Shown piece by piece: positions 18,281 to 29,772 of a stretch of DNA of 64,000 nucleotides. The stretch is from Microlunatus flavus. GTDB taxonomy: Bacteria > Actinomycetota > Actinomycetes > Propionibacteriales > Propionibacteriaceae. Numbering within the stretch: the stretch's first letter is position 1; each line of letters starts with the position of its first letter. The position numbers and the translations under genes are program-made. The DNA lies in the NCBI RefSeq assembly GCF_900110855.1, contig NZ_FOFA01000006.1, forward strand, positions 62,001 through 126,000. The letters are read 5' to 3'. The notes under the pieces were generated by a model. It was given only the letters and a program-made list of their open reading frames with translations, ran no database searches and was not told the DNA's origin.

Positions 18281-18886
18281 GTGAGCGACCACTTCTACCG
18301 ACCGTCCGAGGGCCACCGCCTGGCCCACGACCCCTTCAACGCGATCGTCGCGCCGCGGCCGATCGGGTGGATCGGGAGCCGGTCGGGCGACGGCGTGCGC
18401 AACCTCGCGCCGTACAGCTTCTTCACCGCGCTCGGCTACACGCCGCCGCTCGTCGGGTTCAGCAGCAACGGCTACAAGGACAGCGTCCGCAACGCCGAGC
18501 AGACCGGCGTCTTCACCTGGAACCTGGTCACGCGCGAGCTCGCCGAGCGGATGAACGCGACGTCGACCACCGAATCCGTCGACGAGTTCGAGCGGGCCGG
18601 CCTGACCGGTCTCGACGGCCACGACGTCGCGGCGCCGCGGGTGGCCGAGGCGCCCGTGAGCTTCGAGTGCCGCACCGCGCAGGTGGTCCGCCTGCTCGCC
18701 GCCGACGGCACGCCGACCGACAACTGGTGGTGCACCGGCGAGGTCGTCGGCGTGCACATCGACCCGGCCCTCGTCGACGACGAAGGGATCTACCGCACGG
18801 AACGGGCCGAGCCCGTCGTCCGCGGCGGCGGGCCGAGCGCCTACTACGAGCTGGGCGAGCGGTTCGACCTCACCCGGCCGCGCTGA
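18281..18886 (+). CDS. Flavin reductase-like (FMN-binding split-barrel) protein
   Basis: 201 residues from GTG 18281. The split-barrel FMN-binding fold is indicated by AIVAPRPIGWIGSRSGDGVRN-like sequence (core PRPIGWI), NLAPYSFF and VGFSSNGYKD. Such proteins bind FMN and often supply reduced flavin to a partner, or act as flavoprotein oxidoreductases. The partner is not evident nearby. It follows the carbonic anhydrase by 39 bp and may be co-transcribed with it. Confidence 0.88.
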   Translation: MSDHFYRPSEGHRLAHDPFNAIVAPRPIGWIGSRSGDGVRNLAPYSFFTALGYTPPLVGFSSNGYKDSVRNAEQTGVFTWNLVTRELAERMNATSTTESVDEFERAGLTGLDGHDVAAPRVAEAPVSFECRTAQVVRLLAADGTPTDNWWCTGEVVGVHIDPALVDDEGIYRTERAEPVVRGGGPSAYYELGERFDLTRPR

Positions 18887-18932
18887 GGGGACCCGGAGAG
18901 CCCGAGCACAGGGAGCGCAAAGGGTCGCGCCC

Positions 18933-18938
18933 TACTCT
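18933..18938 (+). promoter_or_regulatory. Leaderless -10 hexamer TACTCT
   Basis: TACTCT, 7 nt before the ATG of the lipid kinase gene. Confidence 0.4.
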
Positions 18939-18945
18939 TCTGGGC

Positions 18946-19893
18946 ATGACGCCGACGACCGAGCAGGCCGCCCTCGTCGTGAACTCGGGCTCGCGCCGGG
19001 GTGCCGCGGCGTTCGAGGACGCGCACCGCATGCTCCTCGAGCGCGGCGTCGACGTCGTCGAGGCGTTCGGGGTGTCCGACCCCGCGCGGCTGCGCGAGAC
19101 GGTCGAGCAGGCCGTCGAGCGGGGCCGTCGGCTGATCGTGGTGGGTGGCGGCGACGGGACGTTCAGCAGCGTCGTCGACGTGCTCGCCGGGACCGACGTG
19201 ACGCTCGGCGTGCTGCCGCTCGGCACGGCGAACGACCTCGCGCGCACCCTCGAGCTCCCGCTCGACCTCGCCGCCGCCTGCGACACCGTCGCGAACGGCA
19301 AGGTCGTCGACATCGACGTGGGACGGATCGGCGGCACGGCGTTCCTGAACGTCGCGTCGTCGGGCCTCTCGGTCGAGGTCGCGCAGGCCATGAGCCCGGT
19401 CCTCAAGCGCCGGCTGGGCCCGCTCGCGTACCCGATCGCCGCGGTACCGGCGTACCGGCGCCACACCCCGTTCACCGCCGAGCTGACGTTCCCGCTCGGC
19501 GACCACGAGCCCGTCCGGCTCGAGGGTCTCCTCCAGCTGGCGGTCGGCAACGGCCGCTTCTACGGCGGCGGGAACGCGGTCTCGCAGGTGGCGGGCATCG
19601 ACGACCACCAGCTCGACGTGTACGCGATCCCGGCCGGACGGTTCCGGGAGCACGTGAACATCGCCCGCTTCTTCCGCTCCGGCACCTTCGTCGAGCACCC
19701 CGAGGTGCTGCACCTGCGCACCCGCGCGGTCGACCTGGCCACCGACCACCCGGTGCGGGTGAACGTCGACGGCGAGGTCGTGGCGACGACCCCGGTCTCC
19801 TTCACGGTCTCGCCGAACGCACTCGACGTGATCGTCCCGCAGCACTCGCGCGCCGCACGCCGAGACAGGCCGGGACCGGCCGGCCGCGACTGA
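18946..19893 (+). CDS. Diacylglycerol/lipid kinase, YegS/DgkB family
   Basis: 315 residues. The kinase catalytic domain shows the nucleotide motif VVGGGDGTFS near residue 66 and LPLGTANDLARTL. The C-terminal beta-sandwich domain carries NGRFYGGGNAVS and the late VNVDGE motif. These enzymes phosphorylate diacylglycerol or related lipids using ATP at the inner membrane face. It is flanked by a phospholipase D and a patatin, so lipid turnover is a plausible theme for 15.7-23.2 kb, although no operon is shown. Confidence 0.9.
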   Translation: MTPTTEQAALVVNSGSRRGAAAFEDAHRMLLERGVDVVEAFGVSDPARLRETVEQAVERGRRLIVVGGGDGTFSSVVDVLAGTDVTLGVLPLGTANDLARTLELPLDLAAACDTVANGKVVDIDVGRIGGTAFLNVASSGLSVEVAQAMSPVLKRRLGPLAYPIAAVPAYRRHTPFTAELTFPLGDHEPVRLEGLLQLAVGNGRFYGGGNAVSQVAGIDDHQLDVYAIPAGRFREHVNIARFFRSGTFVEHPEVLHLRTRAVDLATDHPVRVNVDGEVVATTPVSFTVSPNALDVIVPQHSRAARRDRPGPAGRD

Positions 19894-19987
19894 GCGGTAT
19901 CAGGGGCGCGTCCTCCGCGCTCCGCACCCTCACCCTGGCTGACTGTCAGGGCCGCGGCCTAGAGTCCGGCCGGAGAGGGGGGCGGCC

Positions 19988-22900
19988 GTGGAGGTTCCGG
20001 GGCAGGAGCGGTCGGCGTCGTCGCGCCTCGTCGCCACGCTGCCGTGGCTGCCGCTGGCGTGGGCGACCGTCGTGCTCGCCCTGCTCGTCGCGATGGACCA
20101 GGTCAGCCGACTGGCGGCGAACGTCCTCGACGCCCAGGGCAACGCCTGGTCGCTCGCGGAGCTGATGGGTCCCTCGGCCTGGGCGTCGCGCGCGGGCTGG
20201 TCCGCCGACTTCGGCGGCGACCCGCTGCGCCGCTCGTGCCTGGTCGTCTACGTCCTGCTCGACCTCGGCCTCGTCGGCGCGTACGTCGGGGCGGCCGTCT
20301 GGTACGCCCGGCGCCGGTTCCGGGGCCCGGGTCGTCGGCTCGTGCTCGGCCTCGCCGTCGGGGTCGCCGCGCTCGACCTGGCCGAGGACGCCCTCGCCCT
20401 CCTCGTCGCGCGGCGCACCGCGGTCGGGACCGGGCTGGCCGACACGCTGGCGCGGCTCAGCATGGTGCAGTCCGCGCTCGGCCTGGTCCTCGTCGTGACG
20501 CTGGCGTGGGGCTGGCTGACCCGGCGCCGCGGGCTCGTGCGCGAGCGAGCGGGGCGGGCGTACGAGGCCGTCCGCCAGCACCGGCTGTCGATCATCCCGG
20601 TGCTCGTGCTCGGGCTGCTGCTCGTCGCGCCTGGCGCCGACATCCTCGACCAGGTGCCCGACGTCGTGCGCCGCTGGGCCGACGGCCCGCGGAACTTCTT
20701 CCTCGAGGGCGGGCTCGGGGTGGTCGCCCTGCTCGTGCTCGCCGCCGCCCTGCTCCTGCTCGGCCGCGCCCGGACGTCGCTGGCCTGCCGCCGGCCCGCC
20801 CCCGAACTCGGCACGCCCGCCTCCGACGCGGCGCCGGTGCCCGAGCCGGGTCCCGGCCCGCGGGGACGGCCGGTGCTGTGGCTCGTGCCGCCCGCGGTGG
20901 TCCTCGTCGTGGCCCTCGTCCTCGCGCTGAGCGGCGCGGACGTGCTGTGGGACCGCCTCGTGCGCTTCTGCGCCGTGCCCGTCCTGGTCTGGCTGACGTC
21001 GCTGGGCCTGCGCCGCCTGGCCCGCCGCTGGCACGAGCGGCACGGCACGCCGCTGTGGCGTGAGCGGGCGGAGGCGACCTGGACGCCGGACGAGCTCCAG
21101 CGCCTCCTCGTCGTCGGCGACGCCGTCGCGCTGGCGCTCGTCGCGCTCGCGGCCGTGGGCGCTGTCCGGGCGATGACGCAGGTGGCGGTGCTGCAGGTCT
21201 TCGGCCTGCTGCCGGCGAGCCCGTACGCGGTCGTGATCCTCGTGGTCGGCGCGGTCGTGGTCGTCGGCTGGTGGCCGCTCGCCGCGCTGGCCCTCTGCCG
21301 CCTGGACGGGGCCGCCGACCGCGGCACCCGCGTCGGGGCCGTCGTGCGCTGGCTCACCCCGACGCCCGGCGTCACGGAACCCGCCATGCTCACCCGCCTG
21401 CCCGCGGTCGTGCTCGGCTCTTCGGTCGTGACCTTCGTCGGGCTCGGCGTGCTGCCCGGCGTGGCGAGCCGCGGCGGCGTGCTCTTCGTGCTCGTCCTCA
21501 GCGCGACGGCGCTGACCGGCCTCACCGCCGGAGCCTCCCTCGTCGCGGGCCGCTACCCGGCGGCTGAGGTGTTCCGCGCGGCCCGGCTGCGCTCGACGCC
21601 CGTGGTCACGCTGCTGCTCGTGGCGGTCGTCTTCGCCGGCGAGATCGACGCCGGCACGCCGATCCACGCGGTCCGCTCGGCCGGCGTCGCGGCGGGCGCG
21701 CCGGCGGGCGCGCAGCGGCCGGACCTGTCGACGACCGTCCGTGCGTGGGCGGACGCCCAGCTCGCCCGCGGCTGCGCCCGCCCCGTCGACGTCGGCGGGC
21801 GCACGGTCGGCGTCCTGCCGATGGTCCTGCTCGCGAGCGAGGGCGGTGGCATCCGCGCGGCCTACTGGACCGTGCAGGCGACCCGACCCCTGGCCGACGA
21901 CGTCTGCGCGGCGCACGCGACCGTGCTGTCGAGCGGGGTCAGCGGCGGCGCCGTCGGGCTGGCCGTGGCCCGCTACGACGCCGACCCCCGGGCCGTGGTG
22001 GAGGCCATGTCCAACTCGCGCGCGCTGGCCACCGGGCTCGTCGGGCTCCTGGTCCGCGACTTCACGTACGCGACCACCGGCGTCCCGCTGCCGCTCCTGG
22101 ACCGGGCCGACCCGACCCCGTTCGTCGACCGGGCCGGGCTGATCGAAGACGTCTGGAACGCCTCCGCGCCCGCGGGCGACGGCTGGCGCGACCGGGCGTT
22201 CGCGGCGACCGGCGCGGGGCCCGCGACGGTGCAGCCCGAGGTGGGCGCGGTGGTGCTGAACTCGATGTCGGTCGGCAACGCCTGCCGGGTCTGGGTGAGC
22301 GAGGTCGCGCTGCGCCCGGCGACCGAGGACGTGGGCGCCCGCGGTGACGGCAAGATCGACTGCGACGCCGCGGACGTGAGCGGGACACGGTCGGTCGACC
22401 TGCTCAGCGCGTACGGGGCGGGCGCGGCGACAGCCGGCGCCCGGCCCTCACCGACGTCGTCGAGCCCCGGCTGCCTGCCCGGCCTGCGGGTCCCGACCGC
22501 GGCGATGCTCGCCGCACGGTTCCCGTACGTCACGCCGTCGGGCCGCGTCGGGCCCTGCGCGCTCCCGGGCCGCACGGCGCCGCCCGACCAGCTCGTCGAC
22601 GGCGGCTACCTCGAGAACACCGGCCTCGGCACGCTCGCCGACACCTCCGACACGTGGCTGCCCGCCGTCCAGCAGTGGAACGCCGAGCACGCGGGCACGC
22701 CGGACGGCACCGGCCGGGTGGTGGTCGCGCCCGTGGTCGTCTACCTCGACAACGACACCGGCAACGACCAGCACGCGCCCCAGCGCGACATCACCAGCGA
22801 GGCGCTGCTGCCGCCGCTGGCCAAGCTCCGGGCGGGCAGCGGCGCCGTCGCCGACGACGCGACCCTGCAGCGCGCCGTCGACGCCGTGGCCCCGCTGCGC

Positions 22901-23170
22901 GTCTGCGGCCCGACGGACCGGACCTGCCTGCAGGCGCTCGGCTCGCTCGACCACGCGGTGTTCCGGGTGTTCCCCGGCACCCGACCGCAGGTCGCCGCGC
23001 CGCTCGGCTGGATCCTGTCGGCGTCGAGCCGCCGGGCCATGGACGACGCGGTGGCGGAGCAGCTGGCGACGTCCTGCCCGTCCGGGCAGACGTACGTCCC
23101 GCGCCGCCCGACCTGCCGCGACGGAGCGGGCACGCTGCAGGACCTGCTCGGCCTCGTGTCGCGGCCCTGA
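19988..23170 (+). CDS. Membrane-embedded patatin-like phospholipase (1060 aa)
   Basis: Residues ~15-570 hold about ten hydrophobic segments separated by basic loops. Residues ~590-1060 resemble a patatin-like lipase: the oxyanion Gly-rich loop SEGGGIRAAYW, the nucleophile elbow SSGVSGGAVG with Ser near 652, and the DGGYLENTG motif giving Asp near 871 as the dyad partner. The lipase domain is large and contains a predicted extracytoplasmic-type Cys-containing region. Patatins hydrolyse acyl esters of phospholipids. Fusion to a multi-pass domain would hold the enzyme at the membrane. The start is GTG after GGAGAGGGGGG. The assignment of catalytic residues is by motif only. Confidence 0.75.
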   Translation: MEVPGQERSASSRLVATLPWLPLAWATVVLALLVAMDQVSRLAANVLDAQGNAWSLAELMGPSAWASRAGWSADFGGDPLRRSCLVVYVLLDLGLVGAYVGAAVWYARRRFRGPGRRLVLGLAVGVAALDLAEDALALLVARRTAVGTGLADTLARLSMVQSALGLVLVVTLAWGWLTRRRGLVRERAGRAYEAVRQHRLSIIPVLVLGLLLVAPGADILDQVPDVVRRWADGPRNFFLEGGLGVVALLVLAAALLLLGRARTSLACRRPAPELGTPASDAAPVPEPGPGPRGRPVLWLVPPAVVLVVALVLALSGADVLWDRLVRFCAVPVLVWLTSLGLRRLARRWHERHGTPLWRERAEATWTPDELQRLLVVGDAVALALVALAAVGAVRAMTQVAVLQVFGLLPASPYAVVILVVGAVVVVGWWPLAALALCRLDGAADRGTRVGAVVRWLTPTPGVTEPAMLTRLPAVVLGSSVVTFVGLGVLPGVASRGGVLFVLVLSATALTGLTAGASLVAGRYPAAEVFRAARLRSTPVVTLLLVAVVFAGEIDAGTPIHAVRSAGVAAGAPAGAQRPDLSTTVRAWADAQLARGCARPVDVGGRTVGVLPMVLLASEGGGIRAAYWTVQATRPLADDVCAAHATVLSSGVSGGAVGLAVARYDADPRAVVEAMSNSRALATGLVGLLVRDFTYATTGVPLPLLDRADPTPFVDRAGLIEDVWNASAPAGDGWRDRAFAATGAGPATVQPEVGAVVLNSMSVGNACRVWVSEVALRPATEDVGARGDGKIDCDAADVSGTRSVDLLSAYGAGAATAGARPSPTSSSPGCLPGLRVPTAAMLAARFPYVTPSGRVGPCALPGRTAPPDQLVDGGYLENTGLGTLADTSDTWLPAVQQWNAEHAGTPDGTGRVVVAPVVVYLDNDTGNDQHAPQRDITSEALLPPLAKLRAGSGAVADDATLQRAVDAVAPLRVCGPTDRTCLQALGSLDHAVFRVFPGTRPQVAAPLGWILSASSRRAMDDAVAEQLATSCPSGQTYVPRRPTCRDGAGTLQDLLGLVSRP

Positions 23171-23196
23171 CGCGGGGCCCGGGCGCCTGCCGCAGG

Positions 23197-25017
23197 TCAG
23201 TCGGAGGAACCGTGCCGGCCGAGGACGGCCTTGGCCTTGCTGACCACGCTCTCGCGCACCCCCTCGGCGACGATGCCGAAGAACGCCGGGTCGCCACTGA
23301 ACTCCGCCTTGGCGGTCAGCAGCAGCTGGCTCGCGGTCAGGTGCGGCGGGATGAGCGGGACGTTCGCGTCGACGACGGCGTCGATGACGAAGGGCCGGTC
23401 GGCCGCGAAGGCCCGGTCGAGCACCTCGTCGACCTGGTCCGGGTGGTCGATGCGGGCGCCGTCGAGCCCGAGCAGGCGGGCCCAGTCGGCGTACGGCACG
23501 TCGGGCAGGGCGGCGATCTCGGGGTCGGGCGGCGCGCCGAGCGTTCCGCGGGTCTCCCACGAGACGTAGGACAGGTCGCGGTTGTTGAGCACCAGGACGA
23601 CGAACGAGCGGTTGCCCCAGCGTTCCCAGTAGCGCTTGACGGTGATCAGCTCGTTGATGCCGTTCATCTGCATGGCGCCGTCGCCGATCATGGCCAGCAG
23701 CGGCCGGTCGGGGTTGGCCATCTTGGCCGCGATCGCGTACGGCATCCCGCCGCCCATCGACAGCAGCAGCCCGGCGAGGCTCCCCTTGTGCGTGGGCCCG
23801 AGGTCGAGGTCGCGGGCGTACCAGCTCGTGGCCGTGCCGCAGTCGACCGCCACGACGGCGTCACCCGGCAGGCGGCGGGAGATGCCGCGGACGACGGCCT
23901 CCGGGTTGACCGGGTCGGCCTTGGCCGCGGCCCGCTCGGCGGAGTAGTCGTCCCAGCGCCGCTTGTGCCTCGCGATCTCGTCGCGCCAGGCGTCGTCGTG
24001 CTGCTCGAGCAGCGGCAGCAGCGCGGCGAGGGTCGCGCCTGCGTCGCCGGTGAGGTTGACCTCGGTCGGGTAGCGCAGGCCCATGGCCGCGCCGTCGAGG
24101 TCGATCTGGACCGCCCGCGCCTGCCCGGGCTCCGGGTAGTACTCCGAGTAGGGCATCCGCGACCCGATGATCAGCAGGGTGTCGCAGTGGCGCATCAGGT
24201 GCCAGCTGGTGGTCGTGCCCAGCAGCCCGATGGCGCCGGTGACCCACGGCAGCCGGTCGTCCAGGACGGTCTTGCCGAGCAGCGCCTTGGCCGCGCCGGC
24301 GCCGAGCCGGTCGGCGACCTGGGCGACGATCTCGCTGTGCCCGAGCGCGCCGGCGCCGACGAGCAGGGCGACCTTGCGGCCGGAGTTCAGCACCTCGGCG
24401 GCGCGGGCGACGTCGGCCGCGACCGCGCCCGGCACCGGCGTGCTGGGGACGGTGCTCGTGTGGACGTAGCCGTGCGCGTCCGGCGGGTCGACGACGGCGT
24501 CGCGCTCCTGCACGTCGCTGGGCACGATCAGCACGACCGGGCGCCGCTCGGCCAGCGCCGTGCGGCAGGCCCGGTCGACCATGTGCTGCACCTGCGACGC
24601 GTCGGTGATCGTCTGCAGGTAGGCGCGGCCGACGTCCTTGTAGACGCTGGCCAGGTCGACCTCCTGGTAGTAGCCGGTGCCGATCGCGGTCGACGCGGTC
24701 TGGCCGAGGACGGCGACGACCGGTACACGGTCGAGCAGGGCGTCGTACACGCCGTTCAGCGCGTGGAGGGCGCCCGGCCCGCTGGTCACGACGCAGCAGC
24801 CGATCGGGTTGCCGCCGTACTTGACGTCCGCGGTCGCCGCGAAGGCCGCCGTCTCCTCGTGGCGCACCTGCACGAGGTCGATGTGGCCGGGGCCCTCGTC
24901 CTCGTGCCGCGGCGCGAGGGCGGCGAGCACGCCGCCGATCCCGTCCCCGGCGTAGCCGTAGACCCGACCCACGCCCCAGGCGTGCAGACGTTCGACGATG
25001 TGCTCGCTGACGTTCAC
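23197..25017 (-). CDS. Thiamine pyrophosphate enzyme, pyruvate oxidase/acetolactate synthase-like
   Basis: 606 residues from GTG 25017. Three domains: the N-terminal PYR domain with the catalytic Glu in RHEETAAFAA near residue 50, a central Rossmann-like domain, and a C-terminal PP domain with the TPP/Mg motif GDGAMQMNGINELITVKRYW-like sequence (core GDG...N) and FVVLVLNN. Closest in pattern to PoxB-type pyruvate:quinone or thiamine-requiring decarboxylases. The typical PoxB C-terminal membrane helix is not obvious. It is downstream of parE on the same strand but separated by 200 bp and a hairpin. Confidence 0.88.
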   Translation of the reverse strand: MNVSEHIVERLHAWGVGRVYGYAGDGIGGVLAALAPRHEDEGPGHIDLVQVRHEETAAFAATADVKYGGNPIGCCVVTSGPGALHALNGVYDALLDRVPVVAVLGQTASTAIGTGYYQEVDLASVYKDVGRAYLQTITDASQVQHMVDRACRTALAERRPVVLIVPSDVQERDAVVDPPDAHGYVHTSTVPSTPVPGAVAADVARAAEVLNSGRKVALLVGAGALGHSEIVAQVADRLGAGAAKALLGKTVLDDRLPWVTGAIGLLGTTTSWHLMRHCDTLLIIGSRMPYSEYYPEPGQARAVQIDLDGAAMGLRYPTEVNLTGDAGATLAALLPLLEQHDDAWRDEIARHKRRWDDYSAERAAAKADPVNPEAVVRGISRRLPGDAVVAVDCGTATSWYARDLDLGPTHKGSLAGLLLSMGGGMPYAIAAKMANPDRPLLAMIGDGAMQMNGINELITVKRYWERWGNRSFVVLVLNNRDLSYVSWETRGTLGAPPDPEIAALPDVPYADWARLLGLDGARIDHPDQVDEVLDRAFAADRPFVIDAVVDANVPLIPPHLTASQLLLTAKAEFSGDPAFFGIVAEGVRESVVSKAKAVLGRHGSSD

Positions 25018-25109
25018 CGGCTCAGCGTCGCACGCGCGCACCAGGCGCCCACCGTCGGAACCGCCTCCCCCGCAGCCCTCGCCCACGCCCCGCCCCACCC
25101 CATCCCCTC

Positions 25110-25170
25110 GCGAACCGCTGAGGAACGACGGCGAGGAGGCCGAGAACGCTGTCGTCCGTCAGCGGTTCGC
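25110..25170 (-). terminator. Hairpin downstream of parE
   Basis: Perfect 12-bp arms GCGAACCGCTGA (25110-25121) and TCAGCGGTTCGC (25159-25170), with partial inner pairing. No U-tract. It lies 48-108 bp after the parE stop and before the TPP enzyme gene. Confidence 0.5.
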
Positions 25171-25217
25171 CGCGGCGAGGGTGTCGCGAGAGTTCGCGGA
25201 AGGTCGGGGCCGGATTG

Positions 25218-27344
<2,127 letters not shown>

Positions 27345-27351
27345 GAGCGCG

Positions 27352-27357
27352 AGGCTA
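27352..27357 (-). promoter_or_regulatory. Leaderless -10 hexamer TAGCCT
   Basis: TAGCCT on the minus strand, 7 nt before the parE GTG. Confidence 0.4.
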
Positions 27358-27642
27358 CCTGCCGCGGGCCCTTGGCCCGGGCACGTACGGTGAACGCTCC
27401 GGTGGGTGTCGCCTCCCCCGGTCGAGGTATCGACCAGGGGTGTGGATCCCTCCGGAAGTGGTAACAGAACAGCCTGCGAAACCGTTACACAGAAGACACG
27501 GCCCCGAGACCGCGAACCGGAAGAATTTGGGCCTGGTTGGATGTTGACTGACACGTAGGACGCGGAAGAAGTCGTCGAGGAAAGTCGGCCGGCAGGCACC
27601 GTGAGCACACCGAGAGCACGACCCAAGGAAGCGAGGCCGACC

Positions 27643-27840
27643 GTGAGCACATCCGTCATCGAAGGCGCCGCGCTCAACGCTGCCGATCGTTGTGATCGCT
27701 GCGGAGCCCAGGCGTACGTCCGCGTCACCCTGAGCAGCGGGTTCGACCTCCTCTTCTGCGCGCACCACAGCAAGGAGCACGCCGACAAGCTCAAGCAGGT
27801 CGCGCTCGAGATCCACGACGAGTCGGAGCGGATCCACTAG
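27643..27840 (+). CDS. DUF7455 small zinc-ribbon-like protein
   Basis: 65 residues from GTG 27643, chosen over GTG 27601 because the conserved family begins near here and AAGGAAGCGAGG lies upstream. Cys pair in DRCDRCGAQAYV and the downstream LLFCAHHSKEH suggest one bound zinc (Cys3-His or similar). This short protein is conserved across actinobacteria, often next to parE or a sigma gene; its function is not known. The 298 bp to parE is AT-richer in places and should contain both promoters; I could not fix a convincing -35/-10. A strong terminator follows. Confidence 0.85.
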   Translation: MSTSVIEGAALNAADRCDRCGAQAYVRVTLSSGFDLLFCAHHSKEHADKLKQVALEIHDESERIH

Positions 27841-27862
27841 GACCGCCACCCAGGCTGACGTC

Positions 27863-27899
27863 CACGGCCCCTCGCTCCGCACCGGAGCGAGGGGCCGTG
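27863..27899 (+). terminator. Strong intrinsic terminator after DUF7455 gene
   Basis: Perfect 17-bp arms (27863-27879 and 27883-27899) with a 3-nt loop, followed by a T-rich stretch (TCGTCTTCCTCT). This is the most canonical terminator in the window. Confidence 0.85.
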
Positions 27900-27973
27900 T
27901 CGTCTTCCTCTGGTTCTGACGACCTCCAGGTAATTTTCTGCTCAACCACCCAGCGGCGGTGTGAATCCGTCCC

Positions 27974-27979
27974 TAGCGT
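27974..27979 (+). promoter_or_regulatory. Leaderless -10 hexamer TAGCGT
   Basis: TAGCGT, 7 nt before the GTG of the cellulase gene. Confidence 0.4.
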
Positions 27980-27986
27980 TCTCGTC

Positions 27987-29771
27987 GTGCTTCGATCGAC
28001 GTGGCGGTCCGTGCGGACCGGCGGACCCGCCCTGCTCCTGCTGCCCCTGCTCCTGGTGACCCTGATGGCGACCTCTGTGCTGCCGGCGACCGCCGCGGCC
28101 CCGACCGGCTGGCTCCACACCAAGGGTTCCCGGATCCTCGACTCCACCGGCAAGGACCACGTGATCCGGGCCACGAGCTGGTTCGGCATGGAGACCTCCG
28201 GCTGCGCCCCCCACGGGCTGTGGCAGATCAGCCTCGACCAGGGCCTGGCGCAGATCGCGTCGATGGGCTTCAACACCATCCGGCTCCCGTTCTCCAACGA
28301 GTGCCTCGCCGCCGGCAGCCCGACCGGCATCGACTTCGCCAAGAACCCGGCGCTCGCCGGCAAGAAGCCGATCGAGATCATGGACGCCGTCGTCACCCGC
28401 GCCAAGCTGTACGGCCTGTCGGTCATCCTCGACCGGCACCGCCCGGACTCGGCCGCGCAGTCGGCCCTCTGGTACACGCCCACCTGGTCCGAGGCCCGCT
28501 GGATCAGCGACTGGACCATGCTCGCCCAGCGCTACGCGAAGAACCCCACCGTCATCGGCGTAGACCTGCACAACGAGCCCCGCGGCGACGCCTGCTGGGG
28601 CTGCGGCGACGCCAAGCGCGACTGGGCCGCCGCCGCGACCCGTGCCGGCAACGCCGTCCTGAAGGTCAACCCCAAGCTCCTCGTCGTCGTCGAGGGCGTC
28701 GAGAAGCAGAAGGCCGGCCCCGTCACCTGGTGGGGCGGCGGCCTGGCCGACGCCAAGAAGCGCCCGATCACGCTGAGCGTCAAGAACCAGCTCGTCTACT
28801 CCACCCACGACTACCCGGCGTCGGTGTTCAACCAGACGTGGTTCCGGGCGACGGACTACCCCAGGAACCTGCCCGCCGTCTGGCGCGCCAGCTGGGGCTA
28901 CCTGCAGGAGTCGGGCACCGCCCCGGTGCTGCTCGGCGAGTTCGGCACCAAGCTCCAGACGACCTCCGACCGGCAGTGGCTGACCGCGCTCGTCGACTAC
29001 GTGCGCAAGAACCAGATGAGCTTCGCCTACTGGTCGTTCAACCCCAACAGCGGCGACACCGGCGGCCTCGTCGCCGACGACTGGACCACGCCGCAGACCG
29101 ACAAGCTCGCGTCCCTGCGCCCCATCCTCGGCACGCCGCGCACGGTGACCCCGGTCCCCTACCCGGGCCCGACGCCGACCCCGACGCCGACCGGCTCGCC
29201 GACCGCCAGCCCCACCGCGACGCCTACCACCACGCCGACCACCACGCCGACCACCACGCCGACCACCAGCCCGACCACCAGCCCGACCACCAGCCCGACC
29301 ACCAGCCCGACCACCGCGCCGACGGCCAGCCCGACCGCGACGCCCAGCGAGACACCCGGCACGACCGGGACGCCCACGTCCGCCCCCACCGGCGGCCCGA
29401 GCCCCAGCACCTCCACGAGCCCCACCACCGCGCCCAGCCCGAGCAGCACCTCGACCACGGTCCCCACGGGCTCCGGCTCGACGACCAGCGTCACCTGGCT
29501 GCGCCAGAGCGCGTGGCAGGGTGGGTACGTGGTCGGCCTGACGGTGAGCAGCACGCAGGCCCGTACGGGCTGGACGGTCCGGTGGTCCGACCCGTCGGCC
29601 ACCGCCGTCAGCAACGCCTGGGGCATGCGCTGCTCGGTGGCGTCGGGGACCGTGACGTGCACCGGCGCCGACTACGGCGTCCCGCTCAAGGCGGGCCAGC
29701 CCGTCTCGGCCGGTCTGCAGGTCGTCACCGCCGCCGCGGCCCCGGCCACCCCGCGGCTGACCGTCTCCTGA
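27987..29771 (+). CDS. Secreted GH5 endoglucanase (cellulase) with C-terminal carbohydrate-binding-like domain
   Basis: 594 residues from GTG 27987. A Sec signal peptide (basic start, hydrophobic LLLLPLLLVTLM, cut near ATAAA) precedes a GH5 catalytic domain. Its acid/base Glu is in VDLHNEPRG and the nucleophile Glu in VLLGEFGTK. A Pro/Thr/Ser linker of about 110 residues, partly made of four-residue repeats, leads to a ~95-residue beta domain (WQGGYVVGLTV, TGWTVRW, NAWGMRC) that resembles CBM2. It would cut beta-1,4-glucans outside the cell. No other cellulases are near. The upstream CTAG-containing -10 hexamer supports the chosen start. Confidence 0.9.
   Translation: MLRSTWRSVRTGGPALLLLPLLLVTLMATSVLPATAAAPTGWLHTKGSRILDSTGKDHVIRATSWFGMETSGCAPHGLWQISLDQGLAQIASMGFNTIRLPFSNECLAAGSPTGIDFAKNPALAGKKPIEIMDAVVTRAKLYGLSVILDRHRPDSAAQSALWYTPTWSEARWISDWTMLAQRYAKNPTVIGVDLHNEPRGDACWGCGDAKRDWAAAATRAGNAVLKVNPKLLVVVEGVEKQKAGPVTWWGGGLADAKKRPITLSVKNQLVYSTHDYPASVFNQTWFRATDYPRNLPAVWRASWGYLQESGTAPVLLGEFGTKLQTTSDRQWLTALVDYVRKNQMSFAYWSFNPNSGDTGGLVADDWTTPQTDKLASLRPILGTPRTVTPVPYPGPTPTPTPTGSPTASPTATPTTTPTTTPTTTPTTSPTTSPTTSPTTSPTTAPTASPTATPSETPGTTGTPTSAPTGGPSPSTSTSPTTAPSPSSTSTTVPTGSGSTTSVTWLRQSAWQGGYVVGLTVSSTQARTGWTVRWSDPSATAVSNAWGMRCSVASGTVTCTGADYGVPLKAGQPVSAGLQVVTAAAAPATPRLTVS
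29226..29321 (+). repeat. Eight 12-bp tandem repeats in cellulase linker
   Basis: Three ACCACCACGCCG units, four ACCACCAGCCCG units and one ACCACCGCGCCG unit, in frame, encoding TTTP, TTSP and TTAP. Likely to vary in number between strains by slippage. Confidence 0.9.
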
Positions 29772-29772
29772 C

